A stretch of DNA of 64,000 nucleotides from Oscillibacter sp. MSJ-31 (GCF_018918025.1 NZ_JAHLPT010000001.1:124001-188000), one strand, 5' to 3'; counted from the stretch's first letter, positions 35,184 through 44,411 are shown. Made by a program: numbers and translations. Notes: generated from the letters alone by a model not told the origin.

Positions 35184-36047
35184 TCAGCCGCGTGTGATAT
35201 CGCGGTGGTTCTCGTAGGCGGCGTAGCCGAGCTTATTTAAGTACTCCGTCACCGCCCGCGCGATGGACACCGAGCGGTGCCGTCCGCCGGTGCAGCCGAC
35301 GGCCACGACCAGCACGGCCTTGCCCTCCTCCTGATAGAGCGGCAGGAGGAACGCGAGCATCTGCTCGAGCTTTGATAGAAATTCCTTCGTCTGCGGGAAG
35401 GAAAAGACATAGTTGTAAACGTCGTCGTTCATGCCGGTCTGATAGCGCAGCTCCGGCACATAGTAGGGGTTCGGCATGAAGCGCACATCGAACACCAGAT
35501 CAGCCTCGAGCGGCACGCCGTACTTGTAGCCGAAGGAGACGACATTGATGCTCATGCGGCTCTGCTGTCCCTTTTCCGCAAAGAGGCGGTAGAGCTCGCC
35601 GCGCAGCTTCGCCGCGGAGAGCTGCGTCGTGTCGATCACAAAGTCCGCGCGCTCGCGCAGCGGGCGCAGAAGCTCCGTTTCACGCTTCACCGCATCCTCG
35701 ATGGTCGCGCCGCTCTCCATGAGCGGGTGGCGGCGGCGCGTTTCCTTGTAGCGCTTGATGATGCTCTGCGTGTCCGCCTCCAGATAGAGCAGGCGGCAGA
35801 CCGTGCCGCCCTCGCGCAGACGGTCGATGACCTCAAGCAGCTCCTGAAAGCTGTCCACGCCGCCGCGGATGTCGTTCACCAGCGCGACACGGTCGTAGCG
35901 GCCGTCGCTCTCGGCGGAGAACTCCGCGAACTTCGGAATGATGGCGGCGGGCATATTGTCCACCGTGTAATAGCCGATATCCTCCAGACAGGACGCGGCG
36001 CTGGACTTGCCCGCGCCGGACAGGCCCGAGATGACCAGGATCTCCAT
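35184..36047 (-). CDS. rapZ: RNase adapter protein RapZ (YvcJ)
   Basis: A 287-residue P-loop protein: GLSGAGKS (8-15) and the C-terminal CTGGRHRSVSIA motif. In E. coli RapZ steers GlmZ decay; in Bacillus YvcJ affects competence and binds UDP-GlcNAc. The ATG at 36045-36047 follows GGGGGAG; murB ends 14 bases upstream. Confidence 0.96.
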   Translation of the reverse strand: MEILVISGLSGAGKSSAASCLEDIGYYTVDNMPAAIIPKFAEFSAESDGRYDRVALVNDIRGGVDSFQELLEVIDRLREGGTVCRLLYLEADTQSIIKRYKETRRRHPLMESGATIEDAVKRETELLRPLRERADFVIDTTQLSAAKLRGELYRLFAEKGQQSRMSINVVSFGYKYGVPLEADLVFDVRFMPNPYYVPELRYQTGMNDDVYNYVFSFPQTKEFLSKLEQMLAFLLPLYQEEGKAVLVVAVGCTGGRHRSVSIARAVTEYLNKLGYAAYENHRDITRG

Positions 36048-36061
36048 GCTCCGCTCCCCCT

Positions 36062-37000
36062 TTATCGAATGATCTTCACTTCCGGCTCGAGTGTCACGCC
36101 CGTCGCCGTGAAAACGGTATCCTGTACTTTTTTGATGAGCGCGAGGACGTCCGTGCAGGTCGCGCTGCCGGCGTTGACCACAAAGCCCGCGTGCTTGCGG
36201 CTGACCTCTGCCCCGCCGACGCGCGCGCCCTTGAGGCCGCACTGCTCGATGAGTGTGCCCGCGAAGTATCCCTCGGGGCGCTTGAAGGTGCTGCCGGCAC
36301 TCGGCATCTCAAGCGGCTGGCTTGCGCGGCGCTTGGCCGAAAGCTCCTCCATGCGCGCCTTGATGGCCTCCTGATCCCCGCCGTGAAGCGCGAGCTTTGC
36401 GCGCAGCACGACGGCCTCGGGATGGTCGGTGAAGAAGCTGCGGCGGTAGCCGAGCGCCAGCTCCTCTCCGCGCAGCGTCCGCACGCCGTCCGGGAAAAGC
36501 GCCGTGACCTCGGTGAGCACATCCTTCAGCTCGCCGCCGTAGGCGCCCGCGTTCATCACCACGCCGCCGCCGAGACTGCCGGGAATGCCGTGCGCGAACT
36601 CCAGTCCCGTGAGGCTGTGCTGCCAGGCAAAAACGCCCAGCCGCGCGAGCGATACGCCCGCGTCCGCCGTGATGATGCCGCCGTCGAGCGCGATACGGTT
36701 CAGCCCCTCGCCCGTCTGAATGACGAGCGTATCCAGCCCCTCGTCCGCAACGAGCAGATTGGTGCCGTTGCCGAGCAGGAACGGCGTGACGCCGCACTCC
36801 TGTGCGAAGCCCGTGAGCAGAACGATCTGCTCGCCGGAGGTCGGGAACGCCATGCGCGTCGCCGGCCCTCCGATGCGGAAGGATGTGTGCCGCGCAAGCG
36901 GCTCGTCGTGTATATATTTGAGGTCCGGCAGATACGCCGTGACCTTTTCATCCAGTAACGCCGCCCAGCCCGGGCGGTTTGATGAAAACATGGACTCCAT
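36062..37000 (-). CDS. murB: UDP-N-acetylenolpyruvoylglucosamine reductase MurB
   Basis: A 312-residue FAD enzyme making UDP-MurNAc. It has the HTSFRIGGPA start of the FAD domain, the GIPGSLGGGVVMNAGAYG motif and the SAGSTFKRPEG catalytic loop with its serine, as in type II MurB. It lies 17 bases after hprK with AAGGAG. Confidence 0.97.
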   Translation of the reverse strand: MESMFSSNRPGWAALLDEKVTAYLPDLKYIHDEPLARHTSFRIGGPATRMAFPTSGEQIVLLTGFAQECGVTPFLLGNGTNLLVADEGLDTLVIQTGEGLNRIALDGGIITADAGVSLARLGVFAWQHSLTGLEFAHGIPGSLGGGVVMNAGAYGGELKDVLTEVTALFPDGVRTLRGEELALGYRRSFFTDHPEAVVLRAKLALHGGDQEAIKARMEELSAKRRASQPLEMPSAGSTFKRPEGYFAGTLIEQCGLKGARVGGAEVSRKHAGFVVNAGSATCTDVLALIKKVQDTVFTATGVTLEPEVKIIR

Positions 37001-37017
37001 AAATGCTCCTTACCGAT

Positions 37018-37968
37018 TTACCGATTCTTTTCCTGCGCCGCCTGATGGTCGATGTGGCTGTCGATCTGCTCAACGAACTCGCGGGCGGAGTTGATGCCGT
37101 ACTTCTTCTGGCGGTTGTTCATCACCGCCAGCTCCACGATACCGGCGAGGTTGCGGCCCGCCGAGACCGGAATGGTCAAAAGCGGGATGGGCACGCCCAT
37201 GATCTGCGTGTGCGCCTCGTCGAGGCCGAGCCGGTCGTAGAACTTTTCGTCCTGCCAGCGCTCGAACTGAATGACCAGGTCAATCTGCGTCGCGGACTTT
37301 ACGCCGCTCATGCCAAAGAGCTTCTGAATGTCCACCACGCCGATGCCGCGCACCTCGAGATAGTGGCGGATGAGCTCGGGCGCGGTGCCGGTGAGCGTAT
37401 CGCCGATGCGGCGGATCTCCACCGCGTCGTCCGCAACGAGCCGGTGGCCGCGCTTGATCAGCTCGATGGCTGTCTCGCTCTTGCCGATGCCGCTGTCGCC
37501 GAGGATCAGCACGCCCTCGCCGTACACGTCCATCAGCACGCCGTGGCGCGTGATCATGGGCGCCAGCTCGTGGTTGAGGAAGTCGATGGTCATGCTCGTA
37601 AACTCGACCGAGGTGTGCTCCGTGCGCAACAGGGTGCGGCCGTATTTCTGCGCCATCTCCATGCACTCGGGGAACACGTCGAGCTTGCGGGAGATGACCA
37701 GCGCAGGGATCTCGTACTTGAACAGATCCTCAAAGCATTTGCGCCGCTCGGCGGAGGAAAAGCTCTTGAGGAACATCGTCTCCGCCTTGCCGATGATCTG
37801 GAGCCTGCGCGGGTCAAAGTAGTCGAAAAAGCCGACGAACTGCAGCCCCGGGCGGTTGACGTCCGTGATGGTCAGCGTTTCCGTTTCATAATCCGTGCCG
37901 CGATAGAGTACCTCCATCTGAAATTTCTCAACGATATCCTTTACCTTTACGCTGCGATCGGTATTCAT
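37018..37968 (-). CDS. hprK: HPr kinase/phosphorylase
   Basis: A 316-residue bifunctional enzyme that phosphorylates HPr on Ser46 and reverses it, setting carbon catabolite repression through CcpA. The catalytic histidine H142 in RHGVLMDVYG, the P-loop GDSGIGKS (157-164) and the signature LEVRGIGVVDIQKLFG are all present. It is the first gene of hprK-murB-rapZ-whiA-dnaE-HAD. A matching cre site lies in front of cstA at 45.7 kb. Confidence 0.97.
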   Translation of the reverse strand: MNTDRSVKVKDIVEKFQMEVLYRGTDYETETLTITDVNRPGLQFVGFFDYFDPRRLQIIGKAETMFLKSFSSAERRKCFEDLFKYEIPALVISRKLDVFPECMEMAQKYGRTLLRTEHTSVEFTSMTIDFLNHELAPMITRHGVLMDVYGEGVLILGDSGIGKSETAIELIKRGHRLVADDAVEIRRIGDTLTGTAPELIRHYLEVRGIGVVDIQKLFGMSGVKSATQIDLVIQFERWQDEKFYDRLGLDEAHTQIMGVPIPLLTIPVSAGRNLAGIVELAVMNNRQKKYGINSAREFVEQIDSHIDHQAAQEKNR

Positions 37969-38005
37969 GCTTTGCCTCCCGTCGGGTCAAAATTTTTCCA
38001 TATAC

Positions 38006-38034
38006 ATTATATCGGTTTTCCCCTGTTTTTACAA
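38006..38034 (-). promoter_or_regulatory. sigma-A promoter of the hprK operon
   Basis: Minus strand -35 TTGTAA (38029-38034), 17-base spacer, consensus -10 TATAAT (38006-38011). It is divergent from rpmB. Confidence 0.75.
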
Positions 38035-38125
38035 GGGTACGCGGCATCATTTTTTCGTTCGCCGTCCGCTTCGGAGCGCTCAGAGAAAAAAATGCAAAAA
38101 AATCTGAGAAAATGAAAAATTTTGC

Positions 38126-38154
38126 TTGCAATTTCGTTTGGAATCTGCTATCAT
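38126..38154 (+). promoter_or_regulatory. sigma-A promoter of rpmB
   Basis: -35 TTGCAA (38126-38131), 17-base spacer, -10 TATCAT (38149-38154). The roughly 50-base leader holds a small stem, CTTGC/GCAAG (38163-38177). Confidence 0.7.
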
Positions 38155-38210
38155 AGCCAATGCTTGCAATGCGCAAGTCTTGATTTGATTACAGCAAGGA
38201 GGTGCAACGG

Positions 38211-38399
38211 ATGGCAAAGTGCGAGTTTTGCGACAAGGGTGTGACCTTTGGTATTCAGGTCTCCCACTCCCACAGACGCTCCAATCGTCCTTGGAAGCCC
38301 AATGTCAAGCGCGTCAAGGCGATGGTCAACGGTACGCCCCGCCATGTCTATGTTTGTACCCGCTGTCTGCGTTCCGGTAAGGTTACCCGCGCGATCTAA
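38211..38399 (+). CDS. rpmB: ribosomal protein L28
   Basis: A 62-residue L28 of the zinc-binding type, with CxxC pairs at C4/C7 and near the C-terminus (CTRC). The start has AAGGAGG. It is a stand-alone gene with its own promoter and terminator. Confidence 0.97.
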   Translation: MAKCEFCDKGVTFGIQVSHSHRRSNRPWKPNVKRVKAMVNGTPRHVYVCTRCLRSGKVTRAI

Positions 38400-38410
38400 A
38401 AGATAGCAGT

Positions 38411-38439
38411 AAAAGCCGCTCTGAACGAGCGGCTTTTTT
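38411..38439. terminator. terminator between rpmB and the Nudix gene
   Basis: AAAAGCCGCTC (38411-38421) pairs with GAGCGGCTTTT (38427-38437) around a five-base loop, then a T-run on plus; TTTT also follows on minus, so it can serve both converging genes. Confidence 0.88.
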
Positions 38440-38455
38440 CTATCCTTTTTTGCCT

Positions 38456-39019
38456 TCACCGCAGCGCGGCGAGCTTGGCGTTGAGCTTTTTATAAATGCG
38501 CTCGCGGAACCACGGCTCGCTGCTGGCTTCGATCGCTCCCTCCGGTGTGAACCAGCGGACGCCGCTGTTCTCGTCCGGCTTGACGGTCAGCGCGTCGCTG
38601 TCGTCCGCGATGAGAAGATAGGTCACATTCAGGTGCAGATGCGAGGAAACGTATGCGCCCCGCTTCTCATGTCCGTCCACGGTCAGGACCTCGAGTGAGA
38701 AAATATTCTCGCTCGCCGGACGGGCGTGCTTCACACCGCTCTCCTCCCGCACCTCACGCAGCGCGACCGCGAGCAGGTCCTCCTCCCCGTCGGCGTGCCC
38801 GCCGAGCCACGCCCAGGAATCATAGATGTTGTGGTAGGCCATCAGCACGCCGTCATGCGCTTCGTTCGTCACCCACGCCGAGGCCGTCATGTGCATCCGG
38901 TCATTCTCGCGCGTGAACACATCTGCTTCTTCGCGCAGGGCACGGAGCAAAAGCGCGCGGTCGCGCGCTTCCTGCTCGTTGTATGGCTCATAGCGTTCCA
39001 GCTGCTCCAAAAGACACAT
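38456..39019 (-). CDS. Nudix hydrolase
   Basis: A 187-residue protein whose Nudix box is complete: GGHADGEEDLLAVALREVREESGV (about residues 73-96) carries the GX5EX7REUXEEXGU pattern. Nudix enzymes hydrolyse nucleoside diphosphates linked to another group; the substrate here is unknown. The ATG at 39017-39019 follows GGGAGAG. It lies just after the gpsA terminator. Confidence 0.92.
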   Translation of the reverse strand: MCLLEQLERYEPYNEQEARDRALLLRALREEADVFTRENDRMHMTASAWVTNEAHDGVLMAYHNIYDSWAWLGGHADGEEDLLAVALREVREESGVKHARPASENIFSLEVLTVDGHEKRGAYVSSHLHLNVTYLLIADDSDALTVKPDENSGVRWFTPEGAIEASSEPWFRERIYKKLNAKLAALR

Positions 39020-39035
39020 TGTTTTCTCTCCCGTT

Positions 39036-39065
39036 TGAAAAAGGCGGTCTGTGCGGACCGCCTTT
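39036..39065 (-). terminator. intrinsic terminator of gpsA
   Basis: On the minus strand AAAGGCGGTC (39056-39065) pairs with 39040-39049 around a six-base loop and is followed by a T-run. Confidence 0.85.
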
Positions 39066-39069
39066 CGGT

Positions 39070-40071
39070 TTATACCCATCCGTTGTCGGTTTCGCGCTTC
39101 GGCGCGCGGCTCATCAGCCGGTGGACCATCCCCCGGACCTCCGCGCCGTTGTAGAGAATGTCGTACATCGCCTCGCAGATCGGCATTTCCACACCCAGCG
39201 AGTCCGCCAACTCCTTGGCGCTGACGGCGGCATAGTAGCCCTCGACTACGCCGCCCATGTCGGCGACGACCTCCCGCGGCGTCCGGCCCTCGCCGATGGC
39301 GATGCCGGCGCGGCGGTTGCGCGAGTGCATCGACGTGCAGGTGACGATCAGATCGCCCATGCCGGCCAGACCCGCAAGCGTTTCCTTGCGCCCGCCGAGG
39401 CGTTCGGCCAGCCGCGAGGTCTCCGCCATCGCGCGGGTGATCAGCAGCGCCTTGGTGTTGTCGCCGAGGCCGAGACCGTCGCTCACGCCGCAGCACAGCG
39501 CCGCCACGTTCTTGAGCGCGCCGGCCAGCTCAACGCCGACCATGTCGTCATGCGTATAGACGCGGAAGCGCTCATTGGTAAACACGCGCTGAACAAGCTC
39601 CGCGGTCTCCGCGCGGTTCGACGCGGCGACCACGCCGGTCGGCATGGCGCGCGCGACCTCCTCCGCGTGCGAGGGTCCCGAGAGCACGGCGATGGGATGC
39701 TCCCCGCCCGTCTCCTGCGCGATGACCTGCGACATACGCAGATGCGTGCCGCGCTCGATGCCCTTTGTGACCGAGAGCAGCGGCACGCCGTCCGGCAGGT
39801 ACGGCGCTGCCTCCTTCGCCACCGCGCGCAGCGCGAACGACGGCGGTGCGAACACGACCAGCTCGGCGTTTCTTAGGCAATTCAGGTCATTTGTGATCTG
39901 CAATTCAACCGGAAGCTGCACACCAGGCAGTAAAGGATTTTCCCTTTTCAGCTTAAGCTGCTCCGCCTTTTGGTGGTCATGCGACCAGAGCGTGACCGCG
40001 TGCCGATTCTGTTCCAGCAGCATGGCAAGGGCGGTGCCCCAGCCGCCGCTGCCGAGTACGACGATGTTCAT
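39070..40071 (-). CDS. gpsA: glycerol-3-phosphate dehydrogenase [NAD(P)+]
   Basis: A 333-residue enzyme making sn-glycerol-3-phosphate for phospholipids: an N-terminal Rossmann motif (VLGSGGWGTALAM), the SVTKGIE segment, and the C-terminal substrate domain with the catalytic lysine in GALKNVAALCCGVSDGLGLG. It overlaps plsY by 4 bases and supplies that enzyme's substrate. Confidence 0.97.
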   Translation of the reverse strand: MNIVVLGSGGWGTALAMLLEQNRHAVTLWSHDHQKAEQLKLKRENPLLPGVQLPVELQITNDLNCLRNAELVVFAPPSFALRAVAKEAAPYLPDGVPLLSVTKGIERGTHLRMSQVIAQETGGEHPIAVLSGPSHAEEVARAMPTGVVAASNRAETAELVQRVFTNERFRVYTHDDMVGVELAGALKNVAALCCGVSDGLGLGDNTKALLITRAMAETSRLAERLGGRKETLAGLAGMGDLIVTCTSMHSRNRRAGIAIGEGRTPREVVADMGGVVEGYYAAVSAKELADSLGVEMPICEAMYDILYNGAEVRGMVHRLMSRAPKRETDNGWV

Positions 40072-40787
40072 GCCTCTCCCTCCGATTTCGGTGCGTTGAC
40101 GTGGAAGCGGAACTTATTCTCCGTCCCGTTCAGAAGCCGCTTGATGTTTTCACGGTGCGCAAAGAGCACGAGCGCCGCGATCAGAACGGAAAATGCGGTC
40201 GCAAACGCGTCGCCGAACACAAGGTGCGTCATGACCGGGAAGACCGCTGCCGCGCTCACCGAGCCGAGCGACACATAGCGCGTCGTCAGCCACAGCACGG
40301 CAAACAGGCTCCAGCACACCAGCGCAATGCGCCAGTCGAGCAGCAGCGTGAGCGTCGCGGAGCACAGGATGCCCTTGCCGCCCCTGAATTTTGCCGTACA
40401 GGGGAACATGTGCCCGATCACACAGAAGAATCCGGCCCAGTATTTGAAATGCAGCACATACTCCGCCTGCTCCGCCGCGGTCAGCGGAAGGTCCGGCAGC
40501 ATACGCGGGTCAAAGCGCGCGCCGAGCCACGCCGCAAGGCTCACCGCCGCGACCGCCTTGAGCATATCGCAGGCGATGACGAGCAGCGCGTACCTCGCGC
40601 CGTAGGTGCGGTAGAAATTCGTCAGGCCCGCGTTGCCGCTGCCGTGGGTGCGCACGTCGTCGTGGAAAAAGAGCCTTGAGGTAAAGAGCGCTCCGTTGAA
40701 GCAGCCGCAGAGGTAGGCGGCGACCGCCGCGTAAAGATAGTCCAAATGAGAAAGGAAAGCATAGAAACCAGTTACCAGCAAGTACAT
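40068..40787 (-). CDS. plsY: acyl-phosphate:glycerol-3-phosphate acyltransferase PlsY
   Basis: A 239-residue polytopic membrane protein. The three PlsY motifs are present: HGSGNAGLTNFYR, GHMFPCTAKFRGGKG and the C-terminal HRENIKRLLNGTENKF. It is somewhat longer than the usual 200 residues because of an extended loop around residues 90-115. It acylates glycerol-3-phosphate. It lies 5 bases after der with AAGGAGG. Confidence 0.96.
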   Translation of the reverse strand: MYLLVTGFYAFLSHLDYLYAAVAAYLCGCFNGALFTSRLFFHDDVRTHGSGNAGLTNFYRTYGARYALLVIACDMLKAVAAVSLAAWLGARFDPRMLPDLPLTAAEQAEYVLHFKYWAGFFCVIGHMFPCTAKFRGGKGILCSATLTLLLDWRIALVCWSLFAVLWLTTRYVSLGSVSAAAVFPVMTHLVFGDAFATAFSVLIAALVLFAHRENIKRLLNGTENKFRFHVNAPKSEGEA

Positions 40788-40792
40788 TTCCT

Positions 40793-42121
40793 TTACTCCT
40801 CCTTATCCCCCTTCTGACGAATGGAGAGAATGATGGGCGTGCCTTCCAGACCGAACACATTGCGGATGCAGTTTTCAATGTAGCGCTGGTACGAGAAGTG
40901 GAAGAGCTGCCGGTCATTGCAGAAGATGACGAAGTGCGGTGGGCACACGCCCACCTGCGTCATGTAGTAGATCTTCAGGCGCTTGCCCTTGTCCGTGGGC
41001 GGCTGGACGCGCGTCTGCGCGTCCTCGAGAACGTTGTTGAGCATTCCCGTGGTGATGCGGGTGCAGGCCTGCGAGTGAACGTAGTTGATGAGCTCGAAGA
41101 GCCGCGGCACGCGCTGACCGGTCGCCGCCGAAATAAACAGAATGGGCGCGTAGGTCATATAGCTCAGATCGCGGCGGATGTCCTCGCGCATCTTGTCCAT
41201 GGTCTTGCCGTCCTTCTCGACAAGGTCCCACTTGTTGACCACGATGATGCAGGCCTTGCCCGCCTCGTGCGCAAGCCCCGCGACCTTGGTGTCCTGCTCG
41301 GTCACGCCCTCGGTCGCGTCGATCATGATGAGGCAGACGTCCGCGCGGTCGATGGCCATGGTCGCGCGCAGCACGCTGTATTTTTCGATACTCTCCTCGA
41401 TCCTGGACTTTTTGCGCATACCGGCGGTGTCGATGAAGACATACTTGCCGGTCTCGTTTTCAAAGTAGGAGTCGATGGCGTCGCGCGTCGTGCCCGCGAC
41501 GTTGGAGACGATAACGCGCTCCTGCCCGAGAATGCGGTTCGTCAGCGAGGATTTGCCGACGTTCGGCTTGCCGATGATGGCGACCTTGAGCACGTCGCTC
41601 TCCTCCTCCGCCTCCTCCTCGTCGGGGAAGTAGGCGACGCAGGCGTCGAGCAGGTCGCCCGTGCCGTGGCCGTGGACGGCGGAGACCGCCACGGGGTCGC
41701 CGAGGCCGAGGTTGTAGAACTCATAGTAATCGGGATTCGGCGCGCCGATGGAGTCCATCTTGTTGACCGCCAGCACGATCGGCTTGCGCGAGCGCAGCAG
41801 CATATTCGCGACCTCCTGATCGGAGGCGGTCAGGCCAGTCTTGATGTCGGTGAGGAAAATGATGACCGTCGCGTTCTCAATGGCGATCTGCGCCTGCTCG
41901 CGCATGAAGGTCAGGATCTGGCTGTCGGTGCGCGGCTCGATGCCGCCGGTGTCGACGAGCGTGAATTTGCGGCCGCACCACTCGCACTCGCCGTAAATGC
42001 GGTCGCGGGTCACGCCGGGCGTGTCCTCCACGATGGAAAGGCGCTGGCCGATGAGCTTATTGAAGAGCATCGACTTGCCGACGTTCGGTCGGCCGACGAT
42101 GGCAACGATGGGCTTGGACAT
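40793..42121 (-). CDS. der: ribosome biogenesis GTPase Der (EngA)
   Basis: A 442-residue double GTPase acting in 50S subunit assembly. The first P-loop is GRPNVGKS (10-17), the second GKPNVGKS (near 185), each with its own DTxG and NKxD motifs, followed by a KH-like C-terminal domain. It follows the DUF512 gene by 34 bases with AGGAGG. Confidence 0.98.
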   Translation of the reverse strand: MSKPIVAIVGRPNVGKSMLFNKLIGQRLSIVEDTPGVTRDRIYGECEWCGRKFTLVDTGGIEPRTDSQILTFMREQAQIAIENATVIIFLTDIKTGLTASDQEVANMLLRSRKPIVLAVNKMDSIGAPNPDYYEFYNLGLGDPVAVSAVHGHGTGDLLDACVAYFPDEEEAEEESDVLKVAIIGKPNVGKSSLTNRILGQERVIVSNVAGTTRDAIDSYFENETGKYVFIDTAGMRKKSRIEESIEKYSVLRATMAIDRADVCLIMIDATEGVTEQDTKVAGLAHEAGKACIIVVNKWDLVEKDGKTMDKMREDIRRDLSYMTYAPILFISAATGQRVPRLFELINYVHSQACTRITTGMLNNVLEDAQTRVQPPTDKGKRLKIYYMTQVGVCPPHFVIFCNDRQLFHFSYQRYIENCIRNVFGLEGTPIILSIRQKGDKEE

Positions 42122-42155
42122 ATTGCTTTCCTCCTGTCGGGGGTAGATTTTTGTA

Positions 42156-43460
42156 TCAGGGCTCCTGCCGGAAAATGGCGTCGCAGAGCGAATAGCCGTC
42201 GGTCTCGGAGATCGTCAGCCTGCGCCCGAGCGCCTGCTCGACCTGCTCGACGGTGTAATCGTCAAGGAACACGCCCTCGCCGTGGCGGAGCATATTCGCG
42301 GGGATCAGCACCCGCTCGCCGAGCGTGGGCCGGTCCTTGAGCTGCGCGATGAGGTCCTGTGCGGTGACAAGGCCGGAGACGGTGATGGTGTGGCCGAAAA
42401 AGTCGTTCACGATGCCGACGACCTCGCCGCGAAGCTGCGGAAATTTCTTTTTCGCCTCCGCCACGAGCCGCGCGATGAACGGCTCGGCGGCCTTTCCGGT
42501 CGCAACGGTGAAGCTCGCCACATCGCCGCTCTCCGCGTCCTCCAGTCCGCTGAGAAATTCGTTCATGGTGCTGCGGAGCATCCCGACGCCGTTGTCGAGC
42601 TGCTGGTATTCCTCGTAATACTCCTCGCCGGGCAGCGGACGCTCGGCCTTGATGTAGAATTCATCGGCGCAGAAGAACATCCGCGTGCCGTATTTCTCAA
42701 GGCACCTCGCGCCGTACTCGTCCACAAGGTCGATGATCTCCCCCGCCTTTTCCTTCGTCACCGGCTCGAGCCTTGCGAGGCCCTTGCGGAACTTTGTCAA
42801 CCCAACCGGCACGATCGAACAGGAGTTGAAGCCGATGTCCATCAGGTCCTCGATGCTGCGGCGCAGATGCTCGCCATCGTTCCAGCCGGGACAGACGACG
42901 ATCTGGCCGTTCATCTCGATGCCGGCCTCGCCGAAGGCGCGCATATACTCCAGGCTCTTATCGGCGTCTTTGTTGCCCAGCAGCGTGCGCCGGAGCTGCG
43001 GCTCGGTCGCCTGCACGGAGACGTTGATGGGGCTGATGCGCAGGTCGATGATGCGCTGCGCCTCGCGCTCGGTGAGGTTCGTGAGCGTGATGTAGTTGCC
43101 CATGAGGAAGCTCAAGCGCGCGTCATCGTCCTTGAAATAGAGCGTGTCGCGCATATTCGGCGGCATCTGATCGACAAAGCAGAACAGGCAGTGGTTCGAG
43201 CAGGGGCGCGGCTCGTCCATCAGGTAGCTATCGAAATTGAGGCCGAGATCCTCGCCCTCCTCCTTTTCGATCGTCAGGTGGCGTGTGGTCCCGTCGGCCT
43301 CGCGCAGCCGGAGACTCACCGACGGATCGTAGCAGAAAAAGCGGTAGTCCAGCACGTCGACGATCTCGTGATGATTGATCATCAGAAGCTGTTCGCCGGC
43401 GCGGATACCGGCACGTTCGGCGGGAGAGCCTGCGTCGACGGATGTAATGACAGTGCTCAC
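42156..43460 (-). CDS. DUF512 family PDZ-radical SAM-like protein
   Basis: A 434-residue protein: an N-terminal PDZ-like domain (GSPAERAGIRAGEQLLMIN, about 11-29), a radical-SAM-like core with CxxxCxxC (C87, C91, C94) and a C-terminal DUF512 domain. The family is conserved upstream of der in many Firmicutes; its reaction is unknown. The start is GTG at 43458-43460 with GGGAGGG. The promoter at 43498-43526 probably drives DUF512-der-plsY-gpsA. Confidence 0.92.
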   Translation of the reverse strand: MSTVITSVDAGSPAERAGIRAGEQLLMINHHEIVDVLDYRFFCYDPSVSLRLREADGTTRHLTIEKEEGEDLGLNFDSYLMDEPRPCSNHCLFCFVDQMPPNMRDTLYFKDDDARLSFLMGNYITLTNLTEREAQRIIDLRISPINVSVQATEPQLRRTLLGNKDADKSLEYMRAFGEAGIEMNGQIVVCPGWNDGEHLRRSIEDLMDIGFNSCSIVPVGLTKFRKGLARLEPVTKEKAGEIIDLVDEYGARCLEKYGTRMFFCADEFYIKAERPLPGEEYYEEYQQLDNGVGMLRSTMNEFLSGLEDAESGDVASFTVATGKAAEPFIARLVAEAKKKFPQLRGEVVGIVNDFFGHTITVSGLVTAQDLIAQLKDRPTLGERVLIPANMLRHGEGVFLDDYTVEQVEQALGRRLTISETDGYSLCDAIFRQEP

Positions 43461-43497
43461 GCGCTCAGCCCTCCCTTAACGCATAATTAACACATAT

Positions 43498-43526
43498 AGT
43501 ATAGCGTATCCTTTTCGATTTCGCAA
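43498..43526 (-). promoter_or_regulatory. sigma-A promoter of DUF512-der-plsY-gpsA
   Basis: Minus strand -35 TTGCGA (43521-43526), 17-base spacer, -10 TATACT (43498-43503). Confidence 0.6.
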
Positions 43527-43576
43527 GAAAAACGGCGCCCTTTTTGCGCAAAGCCCACGCATTGTCCGCAGGGCGT

Positions 43577-43608
43577 AAAAAGCAAGCGGGAAGATCGCTC
43601 TTCCCGCT
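43577..43608 (-). terminator. intrinsic terminator of rpmF
   Basis: AGCGGGAAGA (43585-43594) pairs with TCTTCCCGCT (43599-43608) around a four-base loop; TGCTTTTT follows on the minus strand. Confidence 0.85.
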
Positions 43609-43637
43609 CGTTTTTTGGTAGATGTTTTCCGATGTGC

Positions 43638-43835
43638 TTACTCAGCGGCAACGTTGGACTTGATGACCTTGACCTGACGGCCGTTATAGGTACCGCACTC
43701 CTTGCACATTCTGTGAGGCAGGCGCAGAGCGCCGCACTTCGGGCAAGCGACGAGGCCCGGAGTTTCCAGCTTCCAGTGAGAAGAACGTCTCTTATCGCGT
43801 CTTGCGCGGGATACTTTCCCCTTGGGGACTGCCAT
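43638..43835 (-). CDS. rpmF: ribosomal protein L32
   Basis: A 65-residue L32: MAVPKGKVSRARRDKRRS start and a four-cysteine zinc ribbon (CPKC and CKEC, residues about 31-47). It lies 42 bases after the YceD-like gene, a pairing seen across bacteria. Confidence 0.97.
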   Translation of the reverse strand: MAVPKGKVSRARRDKRRSSHWKLETPGLVACPKCGALRLPHRMCKECGTYNGRQVKVIKSNVAAE

Positions 43836-43877
43836 GTTGACACCTCCTTGATCGAAAACTGCGGATCGCAGTAAAAA

Positions 43878-44384
43878 TTACTTGTTTTCGCTCCTGTCGA
43901 GCAGCTGAGCCAGCTTTGCGAGCCGCGGGTCCACTTCCTTTTTGCAGCGGCAGACCTCATAATTGAGGTTCACGCCGCAGCCGGGACACAGGCCCCTGCA
44001 ATCCTCTCTGCAAAGCAGCTTTGTGGGCATATTGAGGATGAACACCTCGCGGGAGAGCTCTCCCAGATCGACCGTGCCGTCCTCGAGCAGCAGTATCTCG
44101 TCATTTTCCTCGTCCTCCAGCTCAGTCGCGAGCAGATACTCGCAGTCGAGATGAAAGGGCTTGTCAAAGACCTCGCCGCAGCGGTCGCACACAGCCGCAA
44201 GGGTCGTATCAAGCGCCAGCTCCAAACGAAGCATCCCCGCGATGTTCCGCACCTGCCCTACCACTAAGACAGGCCGAACGGCCGGACACACGCCGCCGAA
44301 GTCCACATCAGAAAAGTCCTCTGAAAACTCAAAGGGGATTCTGCCTCCGGGGGTGTTAACGATTCGTTTGACGTCTAAAAGCAT
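43878..44384 (-). CDS. YceD/DUF177 family protein
   Basis: A 168-residue DUF177 protein. Relatives (YceD) affect 23S rRNA accumulation and are encoded next to rpmF. It has a CDRC pair (about residues 73-76) and a CREDCRGLCPGCGVNLN cluster near the C-terminus. The ATG at 44382-44384 has GAGGTG upstream, under a full-consensus promoter. Confidence 0.93.
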   Translation of the reverse strand: MLLDVKRIVNTPGGRIPFEFSEDFSDVDFGGVCPAVRPVLVVGQVRNIAGMLRLELALDTTLAAVCDRCGEVFDKPFHLDCEYLLATELEDEENDEILLLEDGTVDLGELSREVFILNMPTKLLCREDCRGLCPGCGVNLNYEVCRCKKEVDPRLAKLAQLLDRSENK

Positions 44385-44411
44385 GATACACCTCGCAATG
44401 ACACGAGTAGT

